From the NCBI GenBank assembly GCA_024663395.1, contig JANFAH010000011.1, positions 1,674,001-1,738,000 of the forward strand: a stretch of DNA of 64,000 nucleotides, read 5' to 3'. Positions 11,180 through 24,269 of this stretch are shown here, one piece after another. Made by a program: the position numbers and the translations under genes. Under the pieces are notes generated by a model that saw only the letters and a program-made list of their open reading frames with translations, did not search any database and had not been told where the DNA came from. The stretch comes from Pisolithus tinctorius. Its lineage: Eukaryota > Basidiomycota > Agaricomycetes > Boletales > Pisolithaceae. The number at the start of each line of letters is the position of its first letter. Within the stretch, counting starts at the first letter, position 1.

Positions 11180-13190
11180 AGTTAATGCTGATTACAGTCA
11201 GTGTGAAGGTGTGATGCTACTAAGAGGTGAGAGAGACCCACGAGTATAGCAATTGTAATGAGCAAACAGTTGTTGAGGAAACAAAAGCCTGGAGAATGAA
11301 GGACAAATCTGAACCATTTTATACGACCCAGTTCACCAAAGCATATCGGGCCACCCATCCTGAAGCAGTAATACAATTGGAGCTTTGGCTTCTTGTCACA
11401 AGACATGTCGGTTGACCCTGGGCGAACAAGATTTTGCCCCCGGCTACAGGGAATGATGTGGAACCAACAGAAAGAATGGTAGCAAGTGTGGAAGCCGATT
11501 GGAAGATCTGATCAACCTGGAACAGTGAGACGGAATTCCCCACAGATCACGAAGAACCCATATCCATGGTTAGACCACACAATAAACTGGTACTGGGACA
11601 CATGACCGATAATTAAATAAATAATGCAGGAGGCCCATCACAGGTATTCCTAGAAAACAAAGAAGGACCTATGCTTCGAATCCAAGCTGACTCTGGAAGG
11701 ACCGCACCATTGGAGCGCAGTGGAGCTGTTAACACAGCATCAGAGTATGTCAATCCAGCTGTGGATGGTACCAAGGGGAGGTCATGCCTTGAAGCTTCTG
11801 TCGAATTTTCCTCTGAGTCCTATAATGCCATTAGGCAACAATATCCAACTTTCCTCCTAGATGCCATTGACTGGCATTCAGCAGGTTCCATTCATTCTGT
11901 CTTTAGAACTGTGGCAAATGAGAATGCTGCCATGGGTTATACTTACTGGATTTATCTCCTGGCACAGCTACGCTGTTGAGTCCTATAATGCCATTGGACA
12001 ATAATACCACAATGTTCCTTCACTGATCTAGGCACCATTCACATCAGCATTCAGCTGACATTGTGCCCACTGTCATGAGAATCGCGGCAAACAAAAATGT
12101 TGTATCTTACCAGAATTCACAATCACACATTCTCGCAAAGGGGAAGGTACCTCATCAATCATAGGTGAAACTGTCATCACTAGACAGATGGATAACACTT
12201 AACTGGATAGACTGAATCGTCTCATGCGGCATAAAGTAGCCACAACAGAGTCTCTTTTCTCCACCTCTTCATACATTTATGAGCAGTCAGTTTGGTGGTT
12301 CTTTGAGTTACTATATAGAGGAATCAGGATGCAAAGATTTGTTTGGGCAGGCATTCTTCCAGGGAGATGGGTATCCTTCGTGTCCACAGCTGGGTGCAGC
12401 CTCCAACCTACAATTCAGGCGAGCCATCATATGGATCCAAATCCCAATACTGAAACCAATTTCGAAGGGTGCGTGGTAGGATGTCGAGAGTGCTATCGAT
12501 GTGCTGGTGACTATCGTGGCCCAGCCCCCACTGCCACATATTATCGCTCGGGTATTGTCAACACCGTATGGACACTTGGAGGGCAGATCTGTGGCAGAAC
12601 TTCATTATGATTATGTGTCCAGCCCATCCTCCACATCATTGAAGACTGCTCATACGTTGCTCACTGACCATACCCACAATAACTCACCATGCAACAGTTA
12701 TGTCATCTACCACCCTATATCATCCACCTCGCCAGACACCTGAATGCTGGTGGGAGAGAATGTGCATTGACGCAGGCTTGCGGTATTGATCATAGAACAG
12801 TGACACAGGGTGAGGCAAGGGTATGCGCAAAACGCATACCACTGTCCATGATGTGTTACACAATATGCCTAAGCAGTTTGCATGATGTTCCGAAAGATAA
12901 TGATAATGAATGCTAAATGTTGAACCCCAACATTCCAATTCTCCCCAACCCCCCCACATGACCGGAGTTAACGGTCTGGTATGATCGTGAATGACAAAGA
13001 GTTTACAGACCTGGCCTAACAGTGTCCAGGAATAGTACACATACATTACATGTTCATGACAGCAGTCAACCTCATGCCTATGCAGTGCCCTCACTTCCGA
13101 GGAATTGATGTCCTACCTTGAAATAAGACACTATTGTCTGGAAAACTCAAGTAGAGCGAAGAATCCTTCTCATTGCACTGCCATTAAAAG
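11180..13190. other. Unassigned interval upstream of the decarboxylase relic
   Basis: Contains a minus-strand frame (11406-11182) with one hydrophobic stretch (LNNCLLITIAILVGLSHLLVA) that could be a membrane segment, but no family match and no start context I trust. Frames at 12224-12743 are open without recognisable motifs. A relative of the 8.7-kb hairpin repeat lies near 12993-13035. Confidence 0.35.
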
Positions 13191-16063
13191 TACTTCACTT
13201 CTTATCAGCATTACACAGGGAAATGACAGAATCTGAGCCTAGAGACTGGGAGCAGCGCTGCATCTTTTGATCTGAGTGCTGTGAAGACAGCAGGCCTGAC
13301 GAAGCTGCTTCCCACCTGCAACAGTGCCAATCTACTTCATGGCGAGAACCCACCATAGTCTGGCAATTGCGGTAGTGATGGCGCTCGACTCCAATTACCA
13401 GTGGCATCATCCCATAGAAGCGGGAGAGGCACAAATGTACGTTGTTTAGTATGGAGATGGAGTCCACACTTCGTCCTTGGACAACATTCGTCCACCCAGA
13501 TGATTGTTCCATGAGCACACTTTTTCCAACCCATGAGGGCCATTCCACTCCGCTTCTGGACTCTTGCCAGGTAAACATCTGCTTTCAGTATTCAATGGAA
13601 TGCTAACCCATCCATGTCAAAAAAATGCGAACTAGTGTCTTGCTGGAAGCTGCCTTTACCACTGTCTTCGCATCTCTGTACTCACAACCTCATGCCAGAC
13701 CCATGCACTCCAGATCCTGCAAAGGTCTCTTCTGATATGCTTTCTAGGAGATGGAACATCCAGTGCTGTACATGACCTTTGTCTCCTGAAGTACATTTTC
13801 ATATGTGAACCCAATACCTCTTGAGTTTCCATATGAAATTGCACTGCCTGACCCACATGAGGTCATCCCAGACAAGATTGAGTACATCGAGAATAACCAT
13901 GAACCAAAAAATCCTAGTGGAAGCCTTGTCCATGCCTTTTGATGAACACTTGCATAAATATGTACGTCTCCCCAAGTCACAAAACAACTGGAGGGAACTC
14001 ATGGCATTGTACAAAACATGCATCAATGATTGTCGGCCATTTGACACCCTGAAGCCTACTTTCTTGCCCTTCAAGCTGGGCATAGAAGTTCGCTGTCTAC
14101 TGTAACTCAGAGTGACTGCTAAGAGCTCATAGATATCCCTGGTAGTCATATTTCTCTTACATTCCCCAACAGATCAGACCAAGTGGGTGAGAAAGGACTC
14201 GGTCCTTGGTCTCTGAGGTATGGTGGCCACTGGTTTGGTGTCTGGGCAGGCCAACTCTGATGGACGAGCAATCTTGATCTGTAAGTGTATGAACCGCATG
14301 TTTCAGTTGGTCCTTATGTCCTCTCAGTTGCCATGCCTCACCCATCTGACCCTAACACAGCATATGAGGCTCTCAAGGGGGCTGGCTGCATGCCATTCTC
14401 CCAAAGTGATGATGGCCTCGCTGTCATTCCCTCACCTATTTGTCTTCAGAAGGTATGCATGTTTTCATTGTTGCATTCTGTGCCAGTGACATTGCAGTCT
14501 GGCAACCATGGTATTTTTAGCACCTGGTCTCTCGCTATGGTGTATCTACATAAATGCTTGTCATCCACGAACCACTTGGGGCAGTATATGTGATGACAAG
14601 AGTTGTAGAAGTGTTCAGGTGGATAGGTAACTTTGAGGCGCTTTCGTCTCCTTTAGGTGAGATGCTTTTCTTTGGTGGTGGGCAGCAGCATGCCAACTTT
14701 GAAGCTCTACGCATCCTAGGGGAATGGACCATCAAGCGCATTCTTAAGCTGGGCAATTTTCAATTTTGACGCTGGCGATGCTTAGGGAAATGATTTAGTC
14801 CTTGAAGTGGCCTGGAGTAGTGCTAGGATAGTCACAATATGGCAGGTATATGACTTCATGCAGTGTCATTAATACAGACAAGCAAGTCTCCCTGTCATTG
14901 TATGATGCAGCTATCTGATCCCTCACAGTGTATCAATTGCTAGCCCCATGATAGATGTCACTTTGTTCTAGGATGTGAGCATTCTCTCAGCCTTACTGTC
15001 GGCATCTTGCAGCAACCCACCTAACATGATGTTAGTCTTGTGCTCCTAAACTGATTGACATCTACTAATTCTTTGTAGCATCTATGCCTACCATGGTCAT
15101 GCTGAATGCTCTGGCCCCTCTGATTAGCATTGAAATTGCCCTTGGTAACAAAGCTGTATGCAAAGGATGGACCAACAATATGAGCGATGAGATTACCTCT
15201 GAATGGCACACCTCTGGAATAGAAGGTCAGTCTGCTCCGTCAAATATGGCATGGTGCCCTTGCGATTTGCTGCATCGATGCCTTGGATCAGTGCACCATC
15301 TTCCTCGTCCTTTTGGCTAGGGTGATGATGATAGTGATATAACAATGCTGGAAGCATTCATTGCAGAACTGCTCAGGGGAACATGGGAACCCAAACACCT
15401 AGACACTGGTAAGGCAAAAGAAGAAAGGCTCGCATGGCTTGATACTTATGTCAAGTCAGGGTTATATGGGTGAGGCATGATGACTTAAGGACTGACTGTA
15501 ACATGAAGCTCAGGACTGACACTGAGCTGATCAGGGCTGAATCCATAGTAATCACGCAACTCTTAGATTATCCCCTCTGTACTCTTCATCTTCAACTTCA
15601 TCACATGCGCTCGAAGTACTCATGCATACACTCGTATTTTGTACTGACAGCATGTTTCCTCTCCCTGCGAGTGTTCCCAACATGTCAAACGCACCCTCTG
15701 CTGTTCCTGGTCAGTCTGCAGCCCCTGCGCCCACTATGCTCACCAACCCTCCTCCAGCTCCTACTCTCACCATACCACCACTTCCTATTGGCACTTCCCC
15801 TGTGGTCACCATGCCCCATCCCCCAAAGGCTCCTCAACCCCAGTCCAGAAACCCTGGAAGTCAACATCAGCAGGCTTTGGCTGCATATATGCTACTGTCT
15901 CCCTCCTCTAAGGCTTTCTGTCGACACTCTCATCGATGCCGAGCATGCTCGCTTGTCTGCCTCTCACTGGTCTACAGTCAAACTTCCAATTTGCTTTGAT
16001 TTGGATGAGCAAGCTCCATGTCTGATCCCCAAAGCTGTTAATCTCTTCTGCATGGTTTTCTAA
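13191..16063. other. Possible fragments of an unrecognised multi-exon gene
   Basis: Plus-strand open pieces at 13821-14105, 14285-14457, 14554-14769, 15084-15230 and 15320-15475, with GT...AG intervals between some of them (for example about 14452-14505), look more protein-like than chance. Examples are AMPHPSDPNTAYEALKGAG and DDDSDITMLEAFIAELLRG. They do not join in one frame without breaks. A Pro/Ala-rich frame follows (15622-15999). I recognise no domain. A decayed host or transposon gene is possible. Confidence 0.3.
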
Positions 16064-17888
16064 ATCTGAGTTCAAGGTGAGATGATTAGTTGTTCAGGTC
16101 AGTTGTGGGTATGTGGGTATAATGCTGCCAATCTGTAACATTAAACAAACAAAATACCAAATGCCCACTGGGCACTCCTGGATGCTACACATCAGGTCCA
16201 GCAGTATACATGGATATAGCTTTACATAGCTTTACAATGTTATATAAAGCCATTAACTATGGTGAGCCCAAGCATGGCCAATGGAAAATCAAGGAATATT
16301 GGGGTATAAGGCCAGCAGTGATGCAAGTTCAATGACTCCAGACCTGAGGAAGGACTGGCCAGGCATGCAGGTACAATGTGGCAGCTCATTGAAGTCTAAC
16401 CACAAACATCTGCTATCATTAATGGACTAACTGCTGATTTTGCATTGCATATACCAGTGTTTGGTTTCCTAAGCCCTATAACATCAATCATCACAGTGCA
16501 GGCCATGGGCCTGTCTGATGGGATCATCCCCCTACATGATGACCATGCCAGCATGCAAACCTTCCGATTGGCTGAGACACTCTTTGTCAGCTCTAACTCT
16601 GAGCTTGTGCTCTTCACGAGCTTGGCACAGGGCCTCTCTTGTGTCTGATTGCTGTCCAGGATCTGGGTGGTGTTGAGAGGGTTCACAGGAAGGCTCTGAA
16701 AACAGGTTCATGATCCTCAACACTTGGTAAGAAGATCTTGTTGTCCACATTAGTCTCTTCCCCTCGTGATTGGAGACTGTCTGCATCGCTATCAGATATG
16801 TGCAACCTGACTTGCTTAGCACCTTCTAAAAATCTGATGCTATAATGACTGTATCCTTAGTTTTGTGTTCCCCCCCTGAGAAAAACAGTCGTTTGGGAGG
16901 GCACACCTCTAGTGGTTCATAGTCAGGATGATCAATGGGTAGCCTCGACGCCACTACTGCATCTGGTGAAACACTATACAATGGGTTTGCCATCATTGCC
17001 TTTTGACCACATTGTAATGGATGTGGATGATTAATGGATGATTGATCAGAGTTGGCCAGCAACAAGACTTACAATACATATGTGATAGTCAGCCTCTCCC
17101 TGCAAGACAATACAGGTGTAGGTTCCCCCTCTTCATGAACAGGAGAACTGGTTCACATGCCTCATCATCCAAACAATCCCATTTACTTGTGCCCTTCTTG
17201 TGCAGCACTTTGGTGCCACTGAGGGAAGGATTGTCAGGTGAATCATGGGTAGGCAACTTCCTGGGCCATGTTTTCTTCACTTTCTGGGTGGGGTTTTTAG
17301 TGAGGGCCAGTGGGGCTTGTATGAGGAGTTTGCAAGGGGGTGTTGACAGAGCTGCTGTGGGTGGTTCAATGGAAGTTACACAATTCAGGAGGACCCAAGG
17401 TAGATGGCAGGATGGAGGTGGGGACATGGGCCCTTTGAAGTCATAGCATAGTAGCACAGGACAGGGAGAAGACTCAAGCAGCTCACCCCATTCTGACTCC
17501 TTTTTTCCCTTTTTGCTATCCTGATGCTTAATACATCCCATCTGAAATGCTGTCTCCTCTTCCTAATAATTGTCATGACTCGAAAGCATGAATGCCATGC
17601 ACTTTATGGGGATGATGAGTAGCTGACTGGCTTCATCACCACTGCTTTTTGCTCTTGACATGGGTGATGCATATGGTGTAAGCACTGTTATCACTTGTGG
17701 CCATGTCATTGTTACTATCACTCTCATCAGTGACATGTCTTGAGGTGGGTGAGCATGTGGTGGGGTTGGAAGTGATGCGACAGACACTGAGCATGTTAGG
17801 GAGTGTCAAGTTGGGAAATCCGAGATTGGAGGAAGCTAAACTGGTGACGAGTCTAGGACAGGCTTTTCTTGCATTGATGTTGTGTGAT
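16064..17888. other. Unassigned interval, broken minus-strand frames
   Basis: Minus-strand frames 17541-17089 and 17065-16826 are open and moderately protein-like (for example KKTWPRKLPTHDSPDNPSLS), but show no domain I can name. They lie beyond the copia relic at 18.4-20 kb and do not continue its RT. Probably a decayed transposon of undetermined type. Confidence 0.3.
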
Positions 17889-18423
17889 TACAGCTGTGCT
17901 CAGATGAGTTTGCCATGAGAGAAAAATGTAAAAATTGCTGCTGCATCCTTGCCTGACAGCACCAACCTTAGAATCAAAATATCTTGTGAAGAAGCTAGTG
18001 TCTTAATTTCTTCAGATATGGACTCCCTGGAATTTGACCAGCTGCTCTGGTTCATGAGGTATTTCAGTTCTGAGGTTGAGGACAGGAATGGAATGGAGAA
18101 GACCAGAAATCTTTGCCATGGTGCCCTGCAGTCAAGTCTGGGGAGTCCAAATCTAAAGGACTTAAGACATTACCTGCTCTGGTTCACAAGATATTTCGAT
18201 TCTGAGGTCCACAAGGGGTGATCTTTGAGCAAAGGAACAGAACAGTAGGAGTTGGAATTTATTACAATGGTGCCCTGCAGTCAATTCCAGGGAGTCCAAA
18301 TCTGAAGAAATTAAGACCCTAGCTTCTTTCATGAGATATTTTCGATTCTAATGTCAGTGCTGTCAGGCAAGGATGCAGCAGCAAATTTTACATTTTTCTC
18401 TCATGGCAACTCATCTAAGCACA
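17889..18423. repeat. Foldback element, ~535 bp, nested inverted and direct repeats
   Basis: The left arm (17889-17970, CAGCTGTGCTCAGATGAG... through TTGCCTGACAGCA) and the right arm (18352-18423) are near-perfect inverted copies of about 72 bases. The inner parts are also related: a module containing GGGAGTCCAAATCT and ending in TTAAGA occurs as direct copies near 18119-18170 and 18270-18320, and inverted near 17995-18045. The whole would fold into a long hairpin. No coding capacity; target duplication not resolved. It lies at the 3' end of the copia relic on the minus strand. Confidence 0.65.
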
Positions 18424-18429
18424 GCAGTA

Positions 18430-19975
18430 TCTAACACACCCTCATTCCATGTGCTAACCCCAGTGGACTGGGGTAGGTGTAGGTGTACATGCTCATTACA
18501 CCATTCCTTGCAAGCAATGGAACACTGAACAGCCATACAGTGTCTTGCAAAGATGACAGACTTTGTGCAGGTGGTCAGCAGATTCAAATCTGGGAGGCTG
18601 GTGCATGTAAATGATCTTGTCATCAGTGAGTGTGCTGTTTAGATATGCTCCTTGATGTTGATCTGATGGAGTTCTATATCAGAGTGAGCAGCCACTGTGA
18701 GTATGATGCAGATGGATGTGAACATTGCCACTGGTGTAAATGTATCAAGTAGTTGACCCCTTCGACCTGCGAGTAGCCTGGCTTTGTGTCACATGACATT
18801 CCCTGTGGCATCCTTTTTGGCACAGAAAACCCACTTCAAACCTACTATGTATGTTGGTGCCAGGAGGTAAGTTAACAAGTTCCCAGGTGCCTGCTTCTTT
18901 AGCATATTTAACCCCTCTTTTATTCCTTCTTCCCATCATGGCCAGTCAGGGCAATGATGGGCTTCAGCTAGTAAGTTGGGCTCAAGTGCTTCTGTCTCAG
19001 CAGTGGTGTCATTCATGGCCATGGTGAGATGATGTTGCAAAGAATGTCATCTGTGTCTTCTACAATGGATGCAAGCAAGGCTGCAGCTCCATCCCCCTCA
19101 AGTCTGCATGGTCAACTCAGTCTTTGATGATGGTAGGAAGCTGTACTCCCCTTGGAATCTCAGGTATGCCTCTTCAATTTGTGCTCCCATTCCAGCAAGT
19201 ATCTCTGCAAGATGCTGACTAGGTTTTCGATTTTTTTTTGTGGTGGGAGGGTCAGCTGGAGGTGGTGGAGACATGGGATGAGCTGTAGGAATGCATGGAG
19301 GCATTGAGACTTCCTTAGTCTTTTCAATGGGAGCTAGAGGCATTAGAATTGCATTTGGTAAGTGGTTGTCTTCTTCCTCCCCCTTGCAAGGCAATGTCTC
19401 AGTTCAGGAGGGATTCCAATACATGTTTCTCTTGACAGTGACTGATTTCTTGTTGAGCCAGTATGTGTGACAGCAATTGGGGCTGTTGTCATTGATCCCA
19501 ACCCATCAGCCTTCCACAACACATCCACCCAGCTTAGTTCCACCTTTAACTTGTACCCAGACATTCAAGCCCCACAGGTGGGCTTGACTGAGGTCTGGTT
19601 TCTTTCTTGCCACAGCTTTGAGGGCATCCCACCATTGAGTGCTTTGGTGGGAGTCCTATTCTTCAACCAAACAGCATGTTGTGTGTGGTGAGTTTTTGCT
19701 TTGTTCTGGCTGCTTTTAAGATACATCACAAAATCCTTTCCTAGATACTCACCACCTTGATCAGAGTGGAGGGTCTTCATGCAAGCATCATGCTGAGTGC
19801 AACACCAGGTCCTGAAATCCTTGTAGGCTGTAAAGGCTTCACTCTTCTGGTGAAGAAGAAGAATATAAATAAGTCACATTTTGTGGTTGGTGAAGGAAAT
19901 GTAGTAACACTGTCCACTGAGAGCCTCTACAGGTGCAGGTCCCCAGATGTTGCTGTGTACTTCTTCAGCGAACTC
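18430..19975 (-). pseudogene. Ty1/copia integrase and reverse-transcriptase relic
   Basis: Read on the minus strand the pieces follow copia pol order. Integrase core, about 19970-19430: HSNIWGPAPVEALSGQCYY (first Asp region, here Asn), KSEAFTAYKDFRTW, and HSDQGGEYLGKDF containing the second catalytic Asp. A spacer region with proline-rich text lies at about 19400-19100. RT fragments, about 18910-18480: EAGTWELVNLPPGTNI, DIELHQINIK and IYMHQPPRFESADHLHK. All three frames are used, so several frameshifts and stops exist. No LTR was found. Minus-strand pieces at 20438-20204 may be an upstream part. The right end meets the foldback element at 18423. Confidence 0.72.
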
Positions 19976-20496
19976 ATGAGCTCATTCTCTGATGTATTCC
20001 TTTGGACAGGCTGACAAGCTGGAAGAGAGATGGTGTCCAGCTGGCTATGGGCAGTATTGAGAATGATGGGTGATGCAAAAGGGGGAGAGAAGGTGAAAGT
20101 AAGAGAGAGGTATCTGTAACTATCAATGCTATCACTGCTTGTCCTTGCTCAACCACCCCATCACATGCTGTCACATGATCTTATCTCATGGAATGAACCT
20201 CAGTCAGTCATGATATGTGCCACCTGACTTTTTATACTTGAGTATTCTGTGTCCTTTGTTGTTTTTTCTTGCAACAATACATTGATGACACATTATAATG
20301 TTCTGTGGTAGAACAGGATAGTCCAAAATCCATGGTTGCCCTGACTGACTGGAGAAAGAGTAGCCTCTGATAGCACCACCACCACTCATGAATGTCCCCA
20401 GTCCACTTTTGAAAGTGAAAGAGCACAAGGCAGTTCATGCAAGAAATGGGGAGTTCAGCACTGTATTTGCAGTAGGTAGCAGTCTGACAATAACTG

Positions 20497-20619
20497 TACA
20501 GCTCAGAACCTTCACAACACCTCTACATATAACATGCTTACTTCACAGTTTATAATGCTCCATGGTGGAACAGGATATTGATATTTTATTACACTATTTA
20601 TTTATCATGTTCTGTGGTA
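20497..20619 (+). repeat. Direct repeat copy 1, interrupted by the Tc1/mariner-like element
   Basis: CAGCTCAGAACCTTCACAAC... to TTTATCATGTTCTGTGGTA recurs at about 22018-22128. Copy 1 is split by the 1040-bp inverted-repeat element at 20620-21659 and resumes as AAACAGGATATTTTG after it. The intact relative reads TCTGTGGTAGAACAGGATAT near 22077-22096, showing approximately the empty site. Confidence 0.6.
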
Positions 20620-21659
20620 CAGTTGTGGACAGACAAACACAATGATTTTGATTCTGGATTCCCATGACTTTTTTGGGGGCAAACTAACACTGATTCAGAT
20701 GCTACAGGTGAAAATACATCAAAAAACAGTGGTCCAAAGTTTTTCCCATGACTATTTAGGGTGGCCAAAATTTTGGTTAGATTGAATGTGGTACTTAGGG
20801 TGTGGTTAACATGTTATTAACCCTATATAAGGTAGGATTAATGTCATGGCTTTCTGTGAGAGCTGATGGACATCAGGACCCTTCTTGTATTCCTTGGGGC
20901 ATCTGAGTGACTGCTTTCATTGGGCAGCACACTTTGCTTCTCTCAGAGGTAACCAAGTCTCACCAAGAGGGTCATCACCAGCACTAATGGCAAGGTTGAC
21001 CAACTGAGCACAGAGATCAGCCTCACCAACACCATGACTTGGAATGTGGCATCATCATGTTCAAGCTCATCCTCTGACTCACTCTCACTGGCTGTAAACT
21101 TCAAACTGTCAAGTACATTGGTGCATTTCCACTCCAGTTCTTCATCTTCTGCCTCAGGGCTGGGAGCATGAGATTGTGTCCTCATGCATTTGCTTGTGTG
21201 CTGATCCTTGTCAGATTTGGGTGTATCAGGGAATGATACATTGCCTGTTTCAACAACAGCTGAGCTCTGGTTATGCAGACCAGCCATGTTGCATGTTACA
21301 GTGGGTTTTCAAGGGCATTCCTGTGTCTAAGATCAGCAATTCACATGACCACAAACCTCAGACTTGCTCAATTTTTTCTGCTCCTCACTAGTGTGACAGC
21401 TGTACCCTGACATTGCAATCATACTGTACTAGGCTAATGCTACTTATTCCGCTTTTTCCAGGATTTTTACAAATTCTTTGGGGGCTGGCCACATTTTTGG
21501 GTCAAAATTTCAAAAACTTAGTATAACAAAAATTGGCTCATGCAGATTGCATTGTTATGTCCTAAATATGCCTAGTATACATTTGTAACACCCCTGGAAT
21601 GTTGTGCCATATTGGAATAATTCAATGAGTAAATTGTCATGTTTGTCTGTCCACAACTG
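20620..21659. mobile_element. Tc1/mariner-like non-autonomous element, 1040 bp
   Basis: The ends are inverted: CAGTTGTGGACAGACAAACA at the left, its complement TGTTTGTCTGTCCACAACTG at the right. Both subterminal regions carry a further shared block (TTTTGGGGGC... and a TGGCCAC segment). The left flank is TA; the right flank is TC, which could be a mutated TA duplication. CAGT-type tips and TA targets are typical of Tc1/mariner. Inside is no transposase, only a minus-strand Ser/Glu-rich frame at 21287-20943 (ESESEDELEHDD) without a family match. It is probably mobilised in trans if at all. Confidence 0.62.
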
Positions 21660-22640
21660 TCAAACAGGATATTTTGTGCATGACAGACCCACCATGGTCC
21701 TCATTGGAAGAACTGGATGAGTCATTTTATCAGTGATACATTGTACTGTTTTATGTGTTTCATCTTTTATTTTAGGATATAATTGTGGAATCTGTAGATA
21801 GACCTCAGTATGCTGACAAGCTACTGAGGGACTAAGTGCACAGCAGAGCAGAGCAGCAAGAGGCCTGATGATGCAGCTAGGGCAGAGATGCTGAAAGATT
21901 GGAAAAACAAGTCAAGCACACTGGAAGGGAGTGGTCAGCTTGTCACCTATGAAACAATGTCAAAGAGAGACAAACTTGGATCTGTGCACAAGGCAGTCAT
22001 GCCCACAAATGAACCTAAACAGCTCAGAACCTTCACAACACCTCTACATATAACATGCCTAATTCACAGTTATTCTGTGGTAGAACAGGATATTTTAATA
22101 CATTATTTATTTATCATGTTTTCTGGGAGATAAGATACTGTAATTTGACCTAGAACATTTGGCATGCTCTGAGTACCATGTTCTTGTACATAAAATTGTA
22201 GTTTAGCATGTCATGTTTTTAGAGAAAACATTGAACTGCTGTTCTGTTTTTTTTTTCAGGTGAACATTGAAAGACTGGCCAAATGTTTTTATTATTATCA
22301 CATACAAAACATATATCATTTACTTTTGATGTTCTATGTAACATTACATGTTCTTCAATGATCAGTGTGTTTAAATTATTTTGTGGTAAAGTATTTGATT
22401 AATGTATTGCATAACATGTAGAAAACAGTACTAATAATTTTTTGATGATTGTTTTTGGTTTTTGGTGGTGGGTCATGGTAATTGTTTTTCACCAATAAAC
22501 ATTGGAAATCCACTGTGTCATGTTTTCTGTCAGAAAACACCTTTCAAAATTCAACATTATTGCCAGTTGTTTCAGCAGAGAACATGAGATAAAACCAAGT
22601 ATCTTTTCAAAGATTTTTTTTCCCCTATTTTTGTACAAAG
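21660..22640. other. AT-rich unassigned interval with direct repeat copy 2
   Basis: Holds the second copy of the 20.5-kb repeat (about 22018-22128) and a short plus-strand frame 21888-22075. From 22130 to 22640 the DNA is AT-rich, with several T runs and repeated ATGTT/AACATT words. No gene seen. Confidence 0.4.
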
Positions 22641-22649
22641 AAAATTGTA

Positions 22650-24060
22650 AAGTGCTTGCTGTGTTGTATGGGCTGAGGCCTTTGATCGTGTGCATCAGTT
22701 GCTCTTTCATGATTTGGGTTCAATGTGTTGCTGGGCCCAGGTAGTTGTAGGTCAAAGGTACTGACAAGTGGGGTGGGGGGGGTGGGAAGAGTGCCCCATG
22801 TGAAGGCTTTGCTTTTGTCTTCATTCAAGCTGAGCATGGTTTCCTTGCCTTCATTGTTTGCTCCCTTAAGCATCGGTATCCTGGTCTTGCTGCCATCTCC
22901 ATAGGGCTTGGAGATGTATCCATTCACTATCCATAGGTCTTCATTACCAGCTTCTTCGAGCCAGTCTCTCCAGTGAGTCTTCTTAGCTTCCTGGATGGCC
23001 TTGTCATAGGCTTTTGCTTTGCTTTTGCATAGGCTGTGACTTGGGTGGTCATGAATTGCTCGAAATGCGAAGGAAGCCTTTACTTAGCATTTTAAGTTCG
23101 TTGCAGAGTACTGTGAGCTCTTTTGTCCACCAGCATTTGTTGTGCAGATGGGGTTTTGTTCTGGGGACTTCCTTCTCCAGCATTCTATGTAGGGCCATGT
23201 CAATTCCTCATGCTCTGTTTTGGAACTCTTGTTCACTGGTGATTGTTGTTGGTGGTCCAACTGCTCTGAGCTCCATTTGTAGTGTACTGTTAAACTTTTT
23301 CCAGTCCACATCCCAGTAGCTAAAAGATGGCAGGGATGTGGATGGGGTAAGGGCTGTTTCTAGGCTAGTTAGTATTGGGACATGGTCAGTGTTGGGTCCC
23401 TGGCTCTCTGGGATGGCGTTACACTCTGCTATGTCCCCTAGTGCTGTTTCTGGGCAGAAAATGTTGTCCAGTCTTGTCCAGTTTCCCAAGGAGGAAGACT
23501 GGAGCATGGGTATGCCTTTGGGTAACACTTGTACTAGACTGTAGTCAGCTACTAGCTCCAGTAGCTTTTGCACTGAGGCAAGGGCCATCAGGGTGAAAAG
23601 GTGATGGTTCCATTCTTTGTCCCACAGTGGGTGGTGTCTGTTGAAGTCTCCTAGCCAGAGCATTTGGTCTCTTTCTGTTGGGTGTATATTTCTGATGTTC
23701 AAGGCTAGAAAAGTGTTCAGCTCTCCTATTGTTCAGTCATGCTTGCAGTTGTTGTAAACATTGAATAAAGTGTATGTTCCTTTTGCTGTTCTGATGCGTG
23801 TTACTACCATGTCCACTGATGGGAATGGGATCTGTTCCCATGAGTTAGTACTGATTCATGAACTGATGAATGTTACCACTCTGGGTCTGGCTCCTTGTGC
23901 TAGCTTTGTGGATGGGTATACTACCCTCCACTGGGTATTGGCTCTTGTGTTGCTGAGTTGATCTATCAGGGGTTCTTGTAGTGCAAGTATGTCTCGATCT
24001 TCTGTGATTTTGCTATTTATGAGCAAGTGAAGTGCAATGTGGGAGGTGTTTAAGTTTTGT
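22650..24060 (-). pseudogene. LINE ORF2 fragment: endonuclease and start of reverse transcriptase
   Basis: An endonuclease of the exonuclease-endonuclease-phosphatase fold, which nicks target DNA for target-primed reverse transcription. Seen in order: DILALQEPLID (about 24005, containing the catalytic Glu of the QEP motif), VVYPSTKLAQGARPRVVTF, GTYTLFNVYNNCKHD, MLWLGDFNRHHPLWD (about 23655, the GDFN/H motif), LGNWTRLDNIFCPE and NTDHVPILTSLE (about 23395, the S/TDH motif). The linker to RT reads THWRDWLEEAGNEDLW and YGDGSKTRIPMLKG (22975-22850). RT sequence ends after IKGLSPYNTAS. In-frame stops and frameshifts are present. Confidence 0.75.
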
Positions 24061-24269
24061 TGCCAGATACATAGTTTGGGTAGTGTGTTGTTGTGGGGAG
24101 GGTTTTTCAGGCATCATTTGGAGAGTGGTGGGGGGTGGATGGATCTGCTGGCGGGGTGTTTGCTGCGGTTTTTGTTTGGGGAGGGGTGGGGAGTGTGTTA
24201 TGTGTGGTGTGTGGTCATGGTGGGGGACCTCCTCTTCCTCCCTGGATTCTGCTGGGTTGTCCATGCCTT

